Positions 1 to 10,936 of a stretch of 64,000 bases of DNA are shown here, piece by piece; position 1 is the stretch's first letter, and each line of letters begins with the position of its first letter. The position numbers and the translations under genes are program-made. Where the stretch lies: contig LLEY01000016.1 in assembly GCA_001414485.1 (NCBI GenBank), forward strand, positions 62,001-126,000, in the 5' to 3' direction. The notes beneath the pieces were generated by a model that had not been told where the DNA came from, did not search any database, and was given only the letters and a program-made list of their open reading frames with translations. Source of the DNA: Calycina herbarum (taxonomy: Eukaryota > Ascomycota > Leotiomycetes > Helotiales > Pezizellaceae).

Positions 1-2729
1 TTATTGGGAGAGGCATTTATTTTGACACTTCTTGCACTGGATTGTCAACGCAATACAGCAACGATGTAAACAAAAAAGTACGGGGTACACGCAATGAAGA
101 CGACGACGACGACCCTTTTGGCGCAGTAGCGAGGTTCGAGAAGCATTTGTTGAGTTGAAAGATCACCCCCCTTGATACTCAGGTGGATGAGTCCCGAGTA
201 GGCACCCAATGTGTAAACCCATCGCAATAAGCGAGGCATATATACGAGAAAATGTATGTAAAGAATGTCAGCAACCAACTTCATATAAACTCGACCTGAA
301 CTCCCTGAACTTGTCACTGTGACAACTAGAGGCGAGCGCCTTGTACGGCGTGTTGGGCTGTAAATAGGCTCGATTCATTTGACAATCTGACAGCCAGAAA
401 AAGACCTCATCACCACCATCACCATGAATAGAGTCCTTTCAACTCCTTTCCAGTGCCAACGACGATTCCTCGCTCCCAAAATGATCCGGCTTCGAGGCTT
501 CGCAACGGCACTTCGAAATTCGGACCACGGACTCCGACTGGTGATCCTGATCACCGTCCTGTGCCGGCGTAGATATTTAGAGTTCAAAACGAAGATGTGC
601 TGTCATGCTGCCAATCCAATGTTCTGGGCTTCAAACAGCTTTCAGTTCGTCTTATTGTGGCATCGTAGACGCGAGAAAGTGACAGACAGCCCACAGGGAG
701 AAGAAACCAGTGGCCAGCAATCACCCTGAAGGGCTTTCGGCTGGGCGAGAAACAGGGAGAAACGAACGATTCAACCGTGGGCATTTGCTGGTGGGGGGTA
801 TTCTGAAACACTGGCTTTTCAGGGTTCAACTGCACTTAGAAAAACGGAATCGATTAGCGGGGATGACAGCGCCACGAGTCCACAAGATGCCACCGCGATG
901 CATGCAGCATTTCAACGACATCTCGCAGCATCCCAGACTCGCACGACAGCATTACACCAGCACAAGCATGTAAAATGTTACAAACACCACATGTCCTCGC
1001 GCCTGACACTTGTCAAGTTGGAAGGAGAAGACGGTGAGTCGGACTCTGTTCGGCGAGCTGAAGTTGGAGCCATCATCAGTGGCAACTTTGGGCGACGGAG
1101 CTGGCTGAGCTGGAATTTGTCGCTGGTCACGTGGGCATGCCCTTCCCGGGCAGACCTCTCTCATCTCCCACCAGCGGCTGAGCATACGAGCCTCTCTCTC
1201 CCCAACCCCCTCAACTCCAAAACACCACGTTTTGTTCTTCAAACCCAAATGTCATCTTCATTTCCTCCACTCTCGCCGCAGCTTGCGTCGAATCTCTCGT
1301 GCAAAAGGCAACTCCAAAAACACCAACATTCCGTCATTCAGACAATTTCCGTGCCTGCTTGACAGTCCGGGATAACGGTGCATACCACGTTTCATCTGAA
1401 TATCTGTGCTCCATGGCTCCATGACCTCCCCGTCCCCCGTCCGCACCAGCCATGCCTGCCTCAAGCCCTCGTCGCACGGAAACCATTTCAACAACCAGAA
1501 CGAAACAAGGCGGCTTGTGGAGACCTAAAAGTAAATCCAAGATGAGATCATTTCAACGATCGGAAATTCTCATCGATGTGATTGTGATGAAGAATTCTCT
1601 ACTCGCATGCCCGAAATGAGGATGAGCCAACACAACAACTCAAATCTTGTGTTACTTGAATACAACGCTCGGAAAGCACCGCCATCATCACAGTTACAAG
1701 ATCAGAATCGGAGTCCACAACATCATAAACTCGGCATCTCAAATGCCCCAACCTCCTTTATCATTTCTGTCATCACACAAGCTTTCAGATAAAACTCCGT
1801 TCCCCAAAAACCAAAACTCGACCCTGTTCCCCTGGCTACACAGCCTGCCATGCGCCAGGCTTTAGGGTTTCGCGGATTTATTTTTCGGTATTCTTTTATG
1901 CTCGAGTGAGCACAGGTCCGGAACTCGTCATTATTTTTCCATGGCATAATCAAGGTCTCATCTACTTGTCTTCCGGACGTGTGCACGATGAGGCTGAGAT
2001 TGTACCGTTTCATGCGCCTCTTTTCTCGTCTTCCCCAAGTGGGGAATCCAAAACGAGAGAAGCAATTACTACTTGCTCAGTCACTTGTCTTTGGCTTTCT
2101 AGGTCTCGAATTGCATTTCCAAGACGAACTTTCACACATTGATTCTAAATTTATCTAGGAGAAGACGGGATTGCTGCTATGTTGCCATGTTGCTATATGA
2201 AGAAATATTATCGCCGAAATCTCTGGATCTTTATGCTCTTCTCATTTATAGTTTAACCGTCCATCCTTTTCGGATTCCAGCGAGAACGCCATCATACCGG
2301 TACAATTGCAAGGACCAAGTTGGATGTCAGGGGTGCGAAGTTGGCATTTCTGTACCAGTTCCAGACAAACAAGAAAGGCAACTGTCTTAATCAGTGAAAA
2401 GAAGGTATCACCAGAGAGCTATCCTATCAGCTTGCCTTGCCAATACAAAGTCAAGTGACCAAGGTATTAGGAGAAAGTACATGATAGGTAAAATGCAAAG
2501 CTAAACAACGTCTTCATTTTCTAGTATTTCTGAGATTCGCCGAGGAATTGGAATGAAACCTTCGAATAATCAATTGCTATATGGCCCGTGTAAACTTTCG
2601 TTCCATTGCAGCTAATTCTCTATTTCGGATGTTTGTTGGCAACCAACATGCTGCAGCCTACGCTAGCCTTCCAACTTCAAAACTCCCACTCAAACCACAA
2701 CCTCATCAATCATCCCATATCCAAACACA
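1..2729. other. gene-poor stretch
   Basis: I find no convincing coding gene here. Reading frames are short, overlap on both strands and lack recognisable domains. A short GAC trinucleotide run lies near 100-114. A C/T-rich tract at about 1140-1340 resembles a fungal promoter or 5' leader, and it contains a 37-codon ORF starting at 1248 that I cannot support as a gene. A long untranslated leader or a non-coding transcript is possible but not shown by sequence alone. Confidence 0.5.
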
Positions 2730-3110
2730 ATGTCCTACAAAGTCTATCTAGTAGATTACATAGGTCTCCCCCGCAACCACCATGTAATATTCATCGAAAC
2801 CCACGAGTCCGGAGACAAAACCGGCTTTCTCTACCAAGTCACGGGAAACATCCAAACCGGAATGGATTTTGAACACAGAAAAGAGATACAACCCGAGTTG
2901 ACGGAGAGTTTCGGTGGGATGAAGGAGCTCCTTGGTGTTGTTAAGAGAGAGGAATATGGGAGGGTTAAGAGTGTTGTTGAGGGTGTCTGTCCGCCGAGGA
3001 AACAATTTGAGGGGGCGAAGAGGATTTTTCCTGGGGAACCGTTGAGGAGGTGTCAGGAGTGGACGGGGGAGGCGATGGGGGCTTTGAGGGGGGCTGGAGT
3101 GTTGCATTGA
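2730..3110 (+). CDS. conserved fungal hypothetical protein, 126 aa
   Basis: Single-exon ORF with a good ATG context (ACACAATGTC) and a TGA stop at 3108. It resembles a small, widespread ascomycete family of unknown function. The recognisable pattern is an N-terminal strand-like segment, HHVIFIETHESG, then GFLYQVTGNIQTGM, a central PELTESFGG, and a C-terminal EPLRRCQEWTGEAM helix. There is no signal peptide or membrane segment, so it is probably cytosolic. Length fits the family as I remember it, so it looks complete. It stands alone; the nearest gene is the HET protein about 760 bp downstream. The function is unknown and I do not assign one. Confidence 0.75.
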   Translation: MSYKVYLVDYIGLPRNHHVIFIETHESGDKTGFLYQVTGNIQTGMDFEHRKEIQPELTESFGGMKELLGVVKREEYGRVKSVVEGVCPPRKQFEGAKRIFPGEPLRRCQEWTGEAMGALRGAGVLH

Positions 3111-3542
3111 GGGTTTACTCAGAAGGACGGATTATGTTTTTCGATATGGAGCGGTACGATTTCTACTCTTAAGGATTGACCGATCGCGTGGACTTGCAGA
3201 AAGGACAACGGAAAGTTGTCATCGGGAAGTGTTTAACACGATTATTTCGGTGCCGGTTTCTCTTTCGATGCTTCGGTTGTCTAATGGTGGCACTTATTAT
3301 CTACGAGCTGTTTCCATCATCCTCACGCGCTATTTTGAAGGAAGGTAGGTCACTTGTCGCAACCGGTACCCTCGAATGCAAACATACCAAGCCCAAGTGA
3401 GAGAAAGGTTTTCTTCTGGGTGCACCCTCAATAATGCATGTGTGAAAAATTCATAGTTATCTAGAATCTCCGAGGGGTTGGGATGTAAGAATCCCGGGCT
3501 TTGCACGCTGTGCACCCCCACCCCTCTATTATCTCATATATT

Positions 3543-3644
3543 CTAGGACAATGAAGTTTATTCTCCGAGAACGTTTAGAAGATTCGGGAAGTCTATTTCT
3601 CAGATCTTCTAAACGTTCTCGGAGAATAGACTTCATTGTCCTAG
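3543..3644. repeat. near-perfect 41-bp inverted repeat (hairpin)
   Basis: The left arm 3543-3583 and right arm 3604-3644 are reverse complements with one mismatch, separated by a 20-base loop. Both arms begin or end with CTAGGACAATGAAGT. The right arm runs into CTACTTCGCACAA, and a diverged copy of that arm plus flank occurs at about 23160-23235, so this looks like part of a dispersed, decayed element rather than a terminator. Confidence 0.85.
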
Positions 3645-3873
3645 ACTACTTCGCACAAAGCAGGTGTATGCAGAGCAATACCCAGCTCTCTTACGAAGGC
3701 TTCTATCCTCCTTAAATCTTTTATGCTTCGCTTTTGGAAAAGTCCTCCTACGGACAGTCGAAAATATAGTTACTTTCGAATGCTTATTTTTTAAGCTCGG
3801 GTCGACAGAAGCATGACATTGTAGGGTTACAATATTGAAGACCCTGGTTCAAAGCTGTCGATAATTGGTGGAA

Positions 3874-6195
3874 ATGTGCAACACCGCATGTCATGACGAT
3901 CTGATGTCTTGCCCCACAGCCTCCACAGATCTGAGCCTGAAGCTTTCTATAATGATGAATATCAGCTCAGAAACTACGAGGTGCGACAAGAAACACACTC
4001 CAAGCAATGCTCTACAAGTCACTCCCTCCAACTGCGCAATCTGTACAAGATTCGTGTCTTCGTTCTCCAAGGATGAGGGTCTATCGCTTGGTCCTGTTTC
4101 TTCTCTTTTACTTGGGTCCTGTTCCCACGTAGCCTTTTTCAAGGGCGTGAAAATGAGAGATGGACAACCGCTTTCCGATTACGAAGAAGCAGTATTCCAT
4201 GTCAGTAGATCCCCGTCAGACTCGGTATCTTTCCTCCTTGATTGCTTACCCAGTTCGTTTGGCAACTGGGCGCTCTTGTATAGACCGGAAGTGTATATGC
4301 ACCCTGGAAAGGCACTTATTGTCGACCCTCAATGGGTAGACGCAAGGGTGGTTAAGAACTGGATTTCGACTTGTGATGGTACTCACGGACCCAGATGCAA
4401 AGCCTCAACTCTATCCAAAGGAGAAGAAGAAATACAGCCTTTCTATCTTATAGACACTTGGGAAAAGTGCGTCGTGAGAAGCGACAGGAGCATGAAGGAA
4501 TATGTTGCGCTTAGCTATGTTTGGGGCCAAACGAGGACCCTCAGAAACTACTCGAAGATTTCTCCGATACTTCAACAGAAAGGTGTGCTTGCCACAGAGA
4601 AGATTTCACGCCTTCTCCCACCAACTATCAAAGATGCCATCGGAATTACCCAATTATTAGGGAAACGTTACCTCTGGGTGGACGCCCTTTGTGTCTTACA
4701 GGATGACACCCAGTTCCTGGAAACTGAACTAGGCAAAATGCACCGTATATACGCATGTGCATGCTTCACAATAATCGCAGCTGTTGGGACAGATGCAAGC
4801 TACGGGCTCCGAGGCTTCAAAGGCTTAACAGCGCCCCGGAGAAAGCGACAGGAGCCAATACAGCTTGGAGTGCCAGAAAGGATTATACAAGCCAATTTTC
4901 CTCTCAGGTTCCCCGAGGCTAGGCCAGTGGAAGAACTCTCAACCTCTTACTATCAACGAGGTTGGACATTCCAAGAGCGTCTTTTCTCGAAACGGCGACT
5001 GATATTTGACAAGGAGGGAGTAAAGTGGGAATGTCAATGTTCAGAATGGCAAGAGGATATGATACAGAACCTAGAAGTCGAGAGCAGTTTTGATGACCAC
5101 GAACGGCTCTTCTCCGAAACAGTGCCTACTCTTGAAAGGTTATCCCAGGCAATTCGCCAATATAACGGAAGAAAATTTACGTTTCCTGAAGACGCAGTTC
5201 CAGCATTCCAAGGCATCCAGTCCATTCTCCATCGCAAATACGCAGGTGGGGTACTTTACGGCCACCCAGAGTTGTTCTTCGATATTACCCTGAGTTGGAT
5301 GCCCATTGGTGACATCAACAGACGAATACCTCGGGCGACAACAAAGCATTTGCCGAGTTGGTCATGGATCGGATGGCAAGGGAGTGTTAGATTCCCCGAT
5401 GACGATGAGATGAATATGCAATGGCCTTGGCGTCATGTTTGTGAAATTGTAGGCTTCACAATGCCAGTAGCCAAGTGGTATACATCAAAATCGCCATCTG
5501 GATTCGAAAGACGACGAATCAACTCGACGTGGCACGACTACAAACTTTTGGCCCAAGAAGAGAATGCTGATCTCCCGTCTGGGTGGCACAGGAAGGAAGA
5601 AAAGACTGACTTTCGCCGCCTCGGTATATATGCTACACTTTTCAAGTTCCGAAGTGTCCCAAAATATATCTTCCACAACAACGAGCATCAACGTTCTGTT
5701 TGGTATCCACTTCCCGATCCCAATGTCTCGGAAGCCTCCATTCAGCCGCAGACCTCCTTCGTCTTTGCTCAAACCAGTCGAGCCTACCTATACGTCAAGA
5801 CCCCAAACTTGAAACATAAGGAGGCTTCTATGGCGTCGACGAACTCAGAGGTTACTTCACTTCACATCACCGATCAGTCGGGAAATTTCGTCGGACATCT
5901 CCAATTACACCACACAAATGAATTGGATGAGATAAATTCTAATAATGGAAAACGCTTAGAGATGGTTGCAACTTGCAAGGGTTACACTGGGAAGATATTC
6001 GACTATGAGCTTGCAGAGAGAATCAAGAAAGAGACAGGTGCTAAAGGGTGGGCTCCACAGCTGAAGAATTGTTATTTTGTTTTATGGATCGAATGGAAGA
6101 ATGGTGTTGCGTATCGCCGAGGTGCTGGGGCTGTTACTGAAAAGGCTTGGGAATCAGAAAGAGAAAGTGAGCTTGTGGATTTGGTACTCGGATAA
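3874..6195 (+). CDS. HET-domain (heterokaryon incompatibility) protein
   Basis: Intronless gene of 773 codons. The frame is open from a TTG at 3865, but the first ATG is at 3874, which I take as the start. The HET domain (about residues 210-370) shows its three hallmark blocks: YVALSYVWGQ, then YLWVDALCVLQDD, then RGWTFQERLFSKRRLIF. HET proteins act in non-self recognition and can trigger a cell-death response after fusion of unlike hyphae; partner and allele specificity cannot be read from sequence. The N-terminal 200 residues are cysteine-bearing and degenerate, as is common in this family, and the C-terminal half has no domain I recognise. There is no signal peptide or transmembrane segment. 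Decayed coding-like sequence follows immediately downstream. Confidence 0.93.
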   Translation: MCNTACHDDLMSCPTASTDLSLKLSIMMNISSETTRCDKKHTPSNALQVTPSNCAICTRFVSSFSKDEGLSLGPVSSLLLGSCSHVAFFKGVKMRDGQPLSDYEEAVFHVSRSPSDSVSFLLDCLPSSFGNWALLYRPEVYMHPGKALIVDPQWVDARVVKNWISTCDGTHGPRCKASTLSKGEEEIQPFYLIDTWEKCVVRSDRSMKEYVALSYVWGQTRTLRNYSKISPILQQKGVLATEKISRLLPPTIKDAIGITQLLGKRYLWVDALCVLQDDTQFLETELGKMHRIYACACFTIIAAVGTDASYGLRGFKGLTAPRRKRQEPIQLGVPERIIQANFPLRFPEARPVEELSTSYYQRGWTFQERLFSKRRLIFDKEGVKWECQCSEWQEDMIQNLEVESSFDDHERLFSETVPTLERLSQAIRQYNGRKFTFPEDAVPAFQGIQSILHRKYAGGVLYGHPELFFDITLSWMPIGDINRRIPRATTKHLPSWSWIGWQGSVRFPDDDEMNMQWPWRHVCEIVGFTMPVAKWYTSKSPSGFERRRINSTWHDYKLLAQEENADLPSGWHRKEEKTDFRRLGIYATLFKFRSVPKYIFHNNEHQRSVWYPLPDPNVSEASIQPQTSFVFAQTSRAYLYVKTPNLKHKEASMASTNSEVTSLHITDQSGNFVGHLQLHHTNELDEINSNNGKRLEMVATCKGYTGKIFDYELAERIKKETGAKGWAPQLKNCYFVLWIEWKNGVAYRRGAGAVTEKAWESERESELVDLVLG

Positions 6196-6243
6196 ATGCG
6201 GGGACTTTTCGAGAAGGGAAACTTGTGATCCGGGAACTCTGTA

Positions 6244-7046
6244 TTGAAAGCCTTCGGTTTTTTTTTTCAAAGGGAGAATGAGGGCAGAGCATTTTTTAGA
6301 TATCGGCTTTATTTTCAGGGGCGTTTTTTTGAATTTGACTCTGATCCTGAAACCCGAGGATCAGCGACATGGGAGAAAGCTATGCGAGACAGACAGCGAG
6401 AATCTTTCGAAGTAAACGGGCTTTACTTTACAGACATGAGTCGCTAAGCTCCTCGATGGAGCCTTCCTATACGAATCCAGATAATAATCAATGTTCATTT
6501 GCGTCGACACAATATAGTCGAGAAGTTACGAAGGAGGAACGAGGAGAAACTCGATGAGCTTTATGAGGAACGTGGGATCGGACGATTGGCATCGTATACA
6601 CTCGACCGGGACTTTATATTCCTTTGCCGGATAAAAGTCGATAACTTTATTCAGGCAAAGGGCGAGCTTTCCGAAAGCAGGGGCTCTTCCATTATGAAGG
6701 AGAGACAATGAAGTGGGAGGATTCAACACTCAGATGGCTGGAGACCGATTGGAATGGCGCTATCTCTCCACTATCAAGTCCCCGGGTAGAAAAGCGCTAT
6801 GCGGACATTAAAAAACTCACATATGCGCAACAAAAAGATCTGCTAAACAGCTGTGGGCTTAACTTGAATCTCCCGACTCCCCCGACTTCCCTGGACCGGG
6901 CCAAATGTTTGGTTCTCAACAATCTTTTCCTATCTCCAATATGAATAGTGACCCCCAGGTTTTACAAGAAGGATCCCAATCCACACTACCGCCAGAACCT
7001 ATCCACCAAGATATGGATGTATTCCTCAGATCGATTTCTGAGTTTT
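6244..7046 (+). pseudogene. decayed coding sequence downstream of the HET gene
   Basis: Protein-like sequence runs through three successive forward frames. Frame one covers 6244-6711 and has one internal TAA at 6445, which could instead lie in a 69-bp GTAAAC...CAG intron at 6412-6480. A second frame covers about 6645-6944 with segments such as GLFHYEGETMKWEDSTLRW and KKLTYAQQKDLLNSCGLNL. A third covers about 6863-7046 with SPDFPGPGQMFGSQQSFP and ends DVFLRSISEF-stop. No ATG-started frame spans them, and the junctions lack good splice sites. I read this as a frameshifted gene remnant; a multi-exon gene is the alternative. Family not recognised. Confidence 0.35.
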
Positions 7047-7392
7047 AGGGTCCTTCAATGTGTGCGCAGAACTCCGTCGGTCACTCGAGAAACAGTAAAC
7101 TCCAGTGAGAGTCGGTCTCAAGCTCGGGGAAAATCTTGGTACTTCGGCAATTTTCAGTCTCACACTTGTGAGTGTGGTTCACCTGCACGCGTCTTTCAAG
7201 TTTCAACTCGAAGCACGAAACAAAAGTGGCTATTCGACGCATTCCAAACACCTTCCATCAAGTTTCTAGAAGAACCGAGAATTTCTAGATCGTACCTTTG
7301 AAATACAAAAGGAGTTCAGTTCCCCGGAACTCCCAACTTTTCCTCCCCAAACACACCAGATAAACGAGAAATCGAAGCACCCAAACTCAACC

Positions 7393-7656
7393 ATGTCCGA
7401 AAGCCACCAAGAAGAAGAGCATACCCAGAACTCACAAAATATCACCTCCTCATGGACCATAATTTATCCGGAAGACGAGAGAGCTCCCCAGTCCTACGAC
7501 TCCTATCCTTCGGCGACGAACGGCTATGATTCTCGCCTAGGCGCTCTACTCGGGGATTTGATGGCGAAGATGGAAGCCGTGCTAGAAAGGGCAAATATTG
7601 TGAGGGATTTGATGAAGAGGATCAGTGACGATTTGGTGAAGCTTCAATGGAAATAA
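7393..7656 (+). CDS. small hypothetical acidic protein, 87 aa
   Basis: Short ORF with a good fungal start context (CTCAACCATGTCC) and a pyrimidine/A-rich leader containing CACACCAGATAAAC. The N-terminal 50 residues are polar and probably disordered (SESHQEEEHTQNSQN). The last 35 residues form a plausible amphipathic helix (LGALLGDLMAKMEAVLERA, then VRDLMKRISDDLVKLQW). There is no signal peptide, cysteine pattern or known domain. It could be the last fragment of the decayed locus just upstream, but the start context and composition favour a real small gene. Function unknown. Confidence 0.5.
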   Translation: MSESHQEEEHTQNSQNITSSWTIIYPEDERAPQSYDSYPSATNGYDSRLGALLGDLMAKMEAVLERANIVRDLMKRISDDLVKLQWK

Positions 7657-10600
7657 CGAGGTCTGGTGTAGTATGGTGGATGGCTGTTGGGACGCAATTT
7701 TGTGATGGGAAGTGGAAGTGAGCAAAATTTACAGGAAAGGGGGAAAAAACAAAATGGAGATACCAAGGTCAAAAATGCATCTCTACGTAGAATTCAATGC
7801 AACGCAAATCTTCAAGCAAAACCTCCGATCGCAAAGCGTTGGTTTTCTCAAATTATCAATGTTGTCATCGTCGCGTCACTAACCCGCGCTTTTCGCGAAT
7901 GGCCTCACCCTAACCGCGACAACGTAACAAAGAAAACCGCACCGGCGAGTGGGTCCTTTCCCCACCCCACAGAATAATTTCCAGATTTCAAAATTGTATT
8001 CTAAGAGCACAAATAAGAAGGTTGTCGCATAACCAATGGTATCTGGGCTTGGGTACCCGGATCGGCCACCGTAAAAGTGGAACGCTCCCCTCCTTGTAGG
8101 GAAAAGCACGACCAAGTTGGTTCATCTGAAAGGATGCCGAATAGAGATGTAGGCGGGCGGGCCGAACTCTTTTGCCAGCCAGATGTATTTTTTGTATATT
8201 TTTGCAAGTTTTTTGGACTTTTTTGGGTTAAGCGAAGCGAGTGTCGCTTCAACGGTCATCGGAGGGTCCATGCCACTCTTTCTTCCAACACCCCTATGAA
8301 AACTTGTTAGATTCTGTAATAAATTACTTTCTCTACCTCCACTGCAAGCCAATTTGTCCTTGGAGGCAAGCGCATTGGTTCAAGAGAACAGAGTACCAAT
8401 ATTCCAACTGCTCGATGAGTGAGTGCATTATTGTTTATTTTTGCCCCTCGCATCCGCGAACATCAAGCGTTGCGTCGACGCTGGTACGATGTGTTATTTT
8501 TACCAACGAGAATGAAACATCATTCAGTATAAATGCTAGTTCAGAAGTCGGAACTTGGAATAATAGGAGATTGGATTTAGAGGACACCACTGACACAATT
8601 GAAGTGTTCTGGATAACCATTTGTGGACGCCAGAATTTGAAAATTGAGAGCTCCAAGCCAACCTCCTGTAGGTCATAATCTGGTGGGTCTTGGACCTTGG
8701 ATCGATCTGCCTTGAGGTCGTTCCTTCCCTCCCAGTCCTGACCAACACGGGACCTGGGGTCGCTCCTTCCCCCAACGCCATTCAAATTTGACCTTTACCA
8801 CCTCAACCATCGGAAAAGATATTCACTCGGTTGGCTCTATCCCTAGCAGTCTCAACTCGGCTCTCCAGTTTGGTCGTTCCTCCCTACACTTCTTTCACCC
8901 CCCAACGTTTTTCTTACCCTGCACACCTCTCTTTTCCAAGATCCATGATTTTCCAAAATCATAACCAGGGAAAGAATTTGTCTACTCCTCTAGTTATTCA
9001 AGTACTTGAAATAATAGAGAGGTTTGTGAACGAAAATTTCAACGCTGATGTATCAAGTAGCTCCTCAAGATAGCATGACCATGAATCCCCAACTCTCCCA
9101 TGATGAGAGGAAAGTCGCTTCTTATAACGTATAAGCTTTTCTTGAGCATTGAATACAACGACGAGAAAAAATTGCGGCTGTACAAGATCAAACTTTCTAC
9201 TATAGTACAAGCATCCTTCTTTTTTCTTCCATGCGTTCCAATCATATTGAGGCTAAAAGCAGCTGAAATACTCGCATTAAGACTAAAATAAGATTTCAAG
9301 AGAGAAAGTAGTGAACGGGTAAAGTATTTCTTTCTCGATACAACGCAGAAGAGAACTTGATGCACAGTAGCTCCTGATGGACATTAGAAGTGGCAGAAAA
9401 TACTTCAGGTCCGTACCTGCCTGCGTAGCCTTCATTGTTCCATTTGTAGAAGAATCCATATAATTTATCCTAAGCACTTGGAACAATCTAAATTATCCTA
9501 GATAGTTGGAGCAATCAACGTTAAATTTCCCAGATAGTTAGAACGACGAGAAGTATCGCGGACTTTTACTGCCCTGCTTTTATTGTCCATCGCGAGAGTA
9601 GTTTTTAGGAATCGTAAACTTTTCCGATCCTTCTAGACATCAGCCGGTCTGACGGAGAAGCACTGTTTCTGATGTAGCAAGGTCACGGAGTATCTTCTTT
9701 TGTACTTTTCACTCGTAGCACAAACACAAACACGCCGTACCCTAGTATACGCGCCAACGTCAACATCCTTGAAATGCACGCCTCAGCTAGCACGAATTGC
9801 CTCATTTGCATGCATGCCTCGGCAAGCCTCCTCGGAACAACTTGCTCATTTACTGAGCGTTTCTAGAATACGGAGTGGAATTATGAAAAGTTAAATCCAA
9901 TTAGGAAGTTCGTCTCGCGTCTACTTTGTAGAAGTACTCGCAAAGAAGTTGTGGGTTTACATCCCGAGCTAGCACCATCAGGATCAATCAGGCGCAATTG
10001 ATCCAATTGATCCTCACGATTTAAATCCTCCGGATTCTCCGTCAACCTCTGCCAAGCTCCATTGTTGGTTCAGTTCATTTTCCAATTCAATGCTCCAATC
10101 GATCCCCCACAGAAAGATAACAAAAATGGGCGCAGAGTCGCAGGGGAAGGGAAGGAGGAAGAACAAGCTCATCTCAACTCTGTCGATCCCGAGAAGCGCC
10201 ACTCTTCGACAGTTGGTTTAACCCAATGAGGAAGGAGGTGGTGAGAACTAGGCTATTTCTCGTCTCCTCCGATTGGCCGTGAGCTTATCCAGGAACCGAA
10301 CCGATTCCACCTTCCAACGTTGCAGAGCAGATCCGAGGCCTGGCTGGAAAAACAACCTGGACACAACACCACCTGCTCTCGACCAGACGATAATTGAACA
10401 AGTCTCTGAGTTCCAAAGAACTCTTTCAGACGGCCTGAGAAGTGCCAATAAAGCTTTAGTGATTGCATTCTACTGCAATACCCGGGAAATTAAACCAGTA
10501 AGCCTCTAACGGAGCTTGTTTACCCCCTTTCAATCTTGGCCGAAGCTTGATAACGGTGCCCCTCCCCCTCATTTTCTGATATGACCACTCATGTCAACGC

Positions 10601-10936
10601 GTCGGCCCTCTGCGATATTACGCCACCCAACTGATGCAGAAGGTCCTGGTGTAGAGCACCGAACCTGGGTCGAGGATCCCAGGTTTGAAATTCCGTACCT
10701 GAAATCAACCTGGACGATGCACACGGGAGTAGGCTCAATTGAGCCTATTCCTTGCTCTATAAGCTCTGAGTGGTGCAGTTCTTCTGGCTCCAGCAATGAT
10801 TCGTGGTATAGTGGGGCGATAGCTTCCCCCCCCCCTGGTGAAGAGAGAGTAAAAAAAATCGCCAAGTATAAGTATTCCCCTCACTCGCCTTGTCTTTTAC
10901 TTCCCCAAGCTCTTCCAGGTACAACCCATTGTCAAG
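7657..10936. other. 3.3 kb gene-free interval
   Basis: No supported gene. Longer frames at about 8241-8785 are open on both strands and look fortuitous. One dispersed repeat copy lies at 9371-9598. The right end, about 10860-10936, is the promoter and leader of the sedolisin gene: a TATA-like TATAAGTA at 10867-10874 lies about 65 bp upstream of the ATG and is followed by a C/T-rich tract. Confidence 0.5.
9371..9598. repeat. MITE-like dispersed repeat, copy 1
   Basis: About 228 bp bounded by imperfect terminal inverted repeats: GATGGACATTAGAAG near 9377-9391 and, inverted, CTTTTATTGTCCATCGCG near 9577-9594. The body contains CACTTGGAACAATC and AGTTGGAGCAATC motifs that recur in the copies near 13003 and 40337. 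No coding capacity. Confidence 0.6.

Noticed and set aside
8241..8785. Overlapping long frames on both strands (145 and 116 codons)
   Set aside because: Neither has a domain. The minus frame starts with TTG, and the two mirror each other as expected for chance ORFs.
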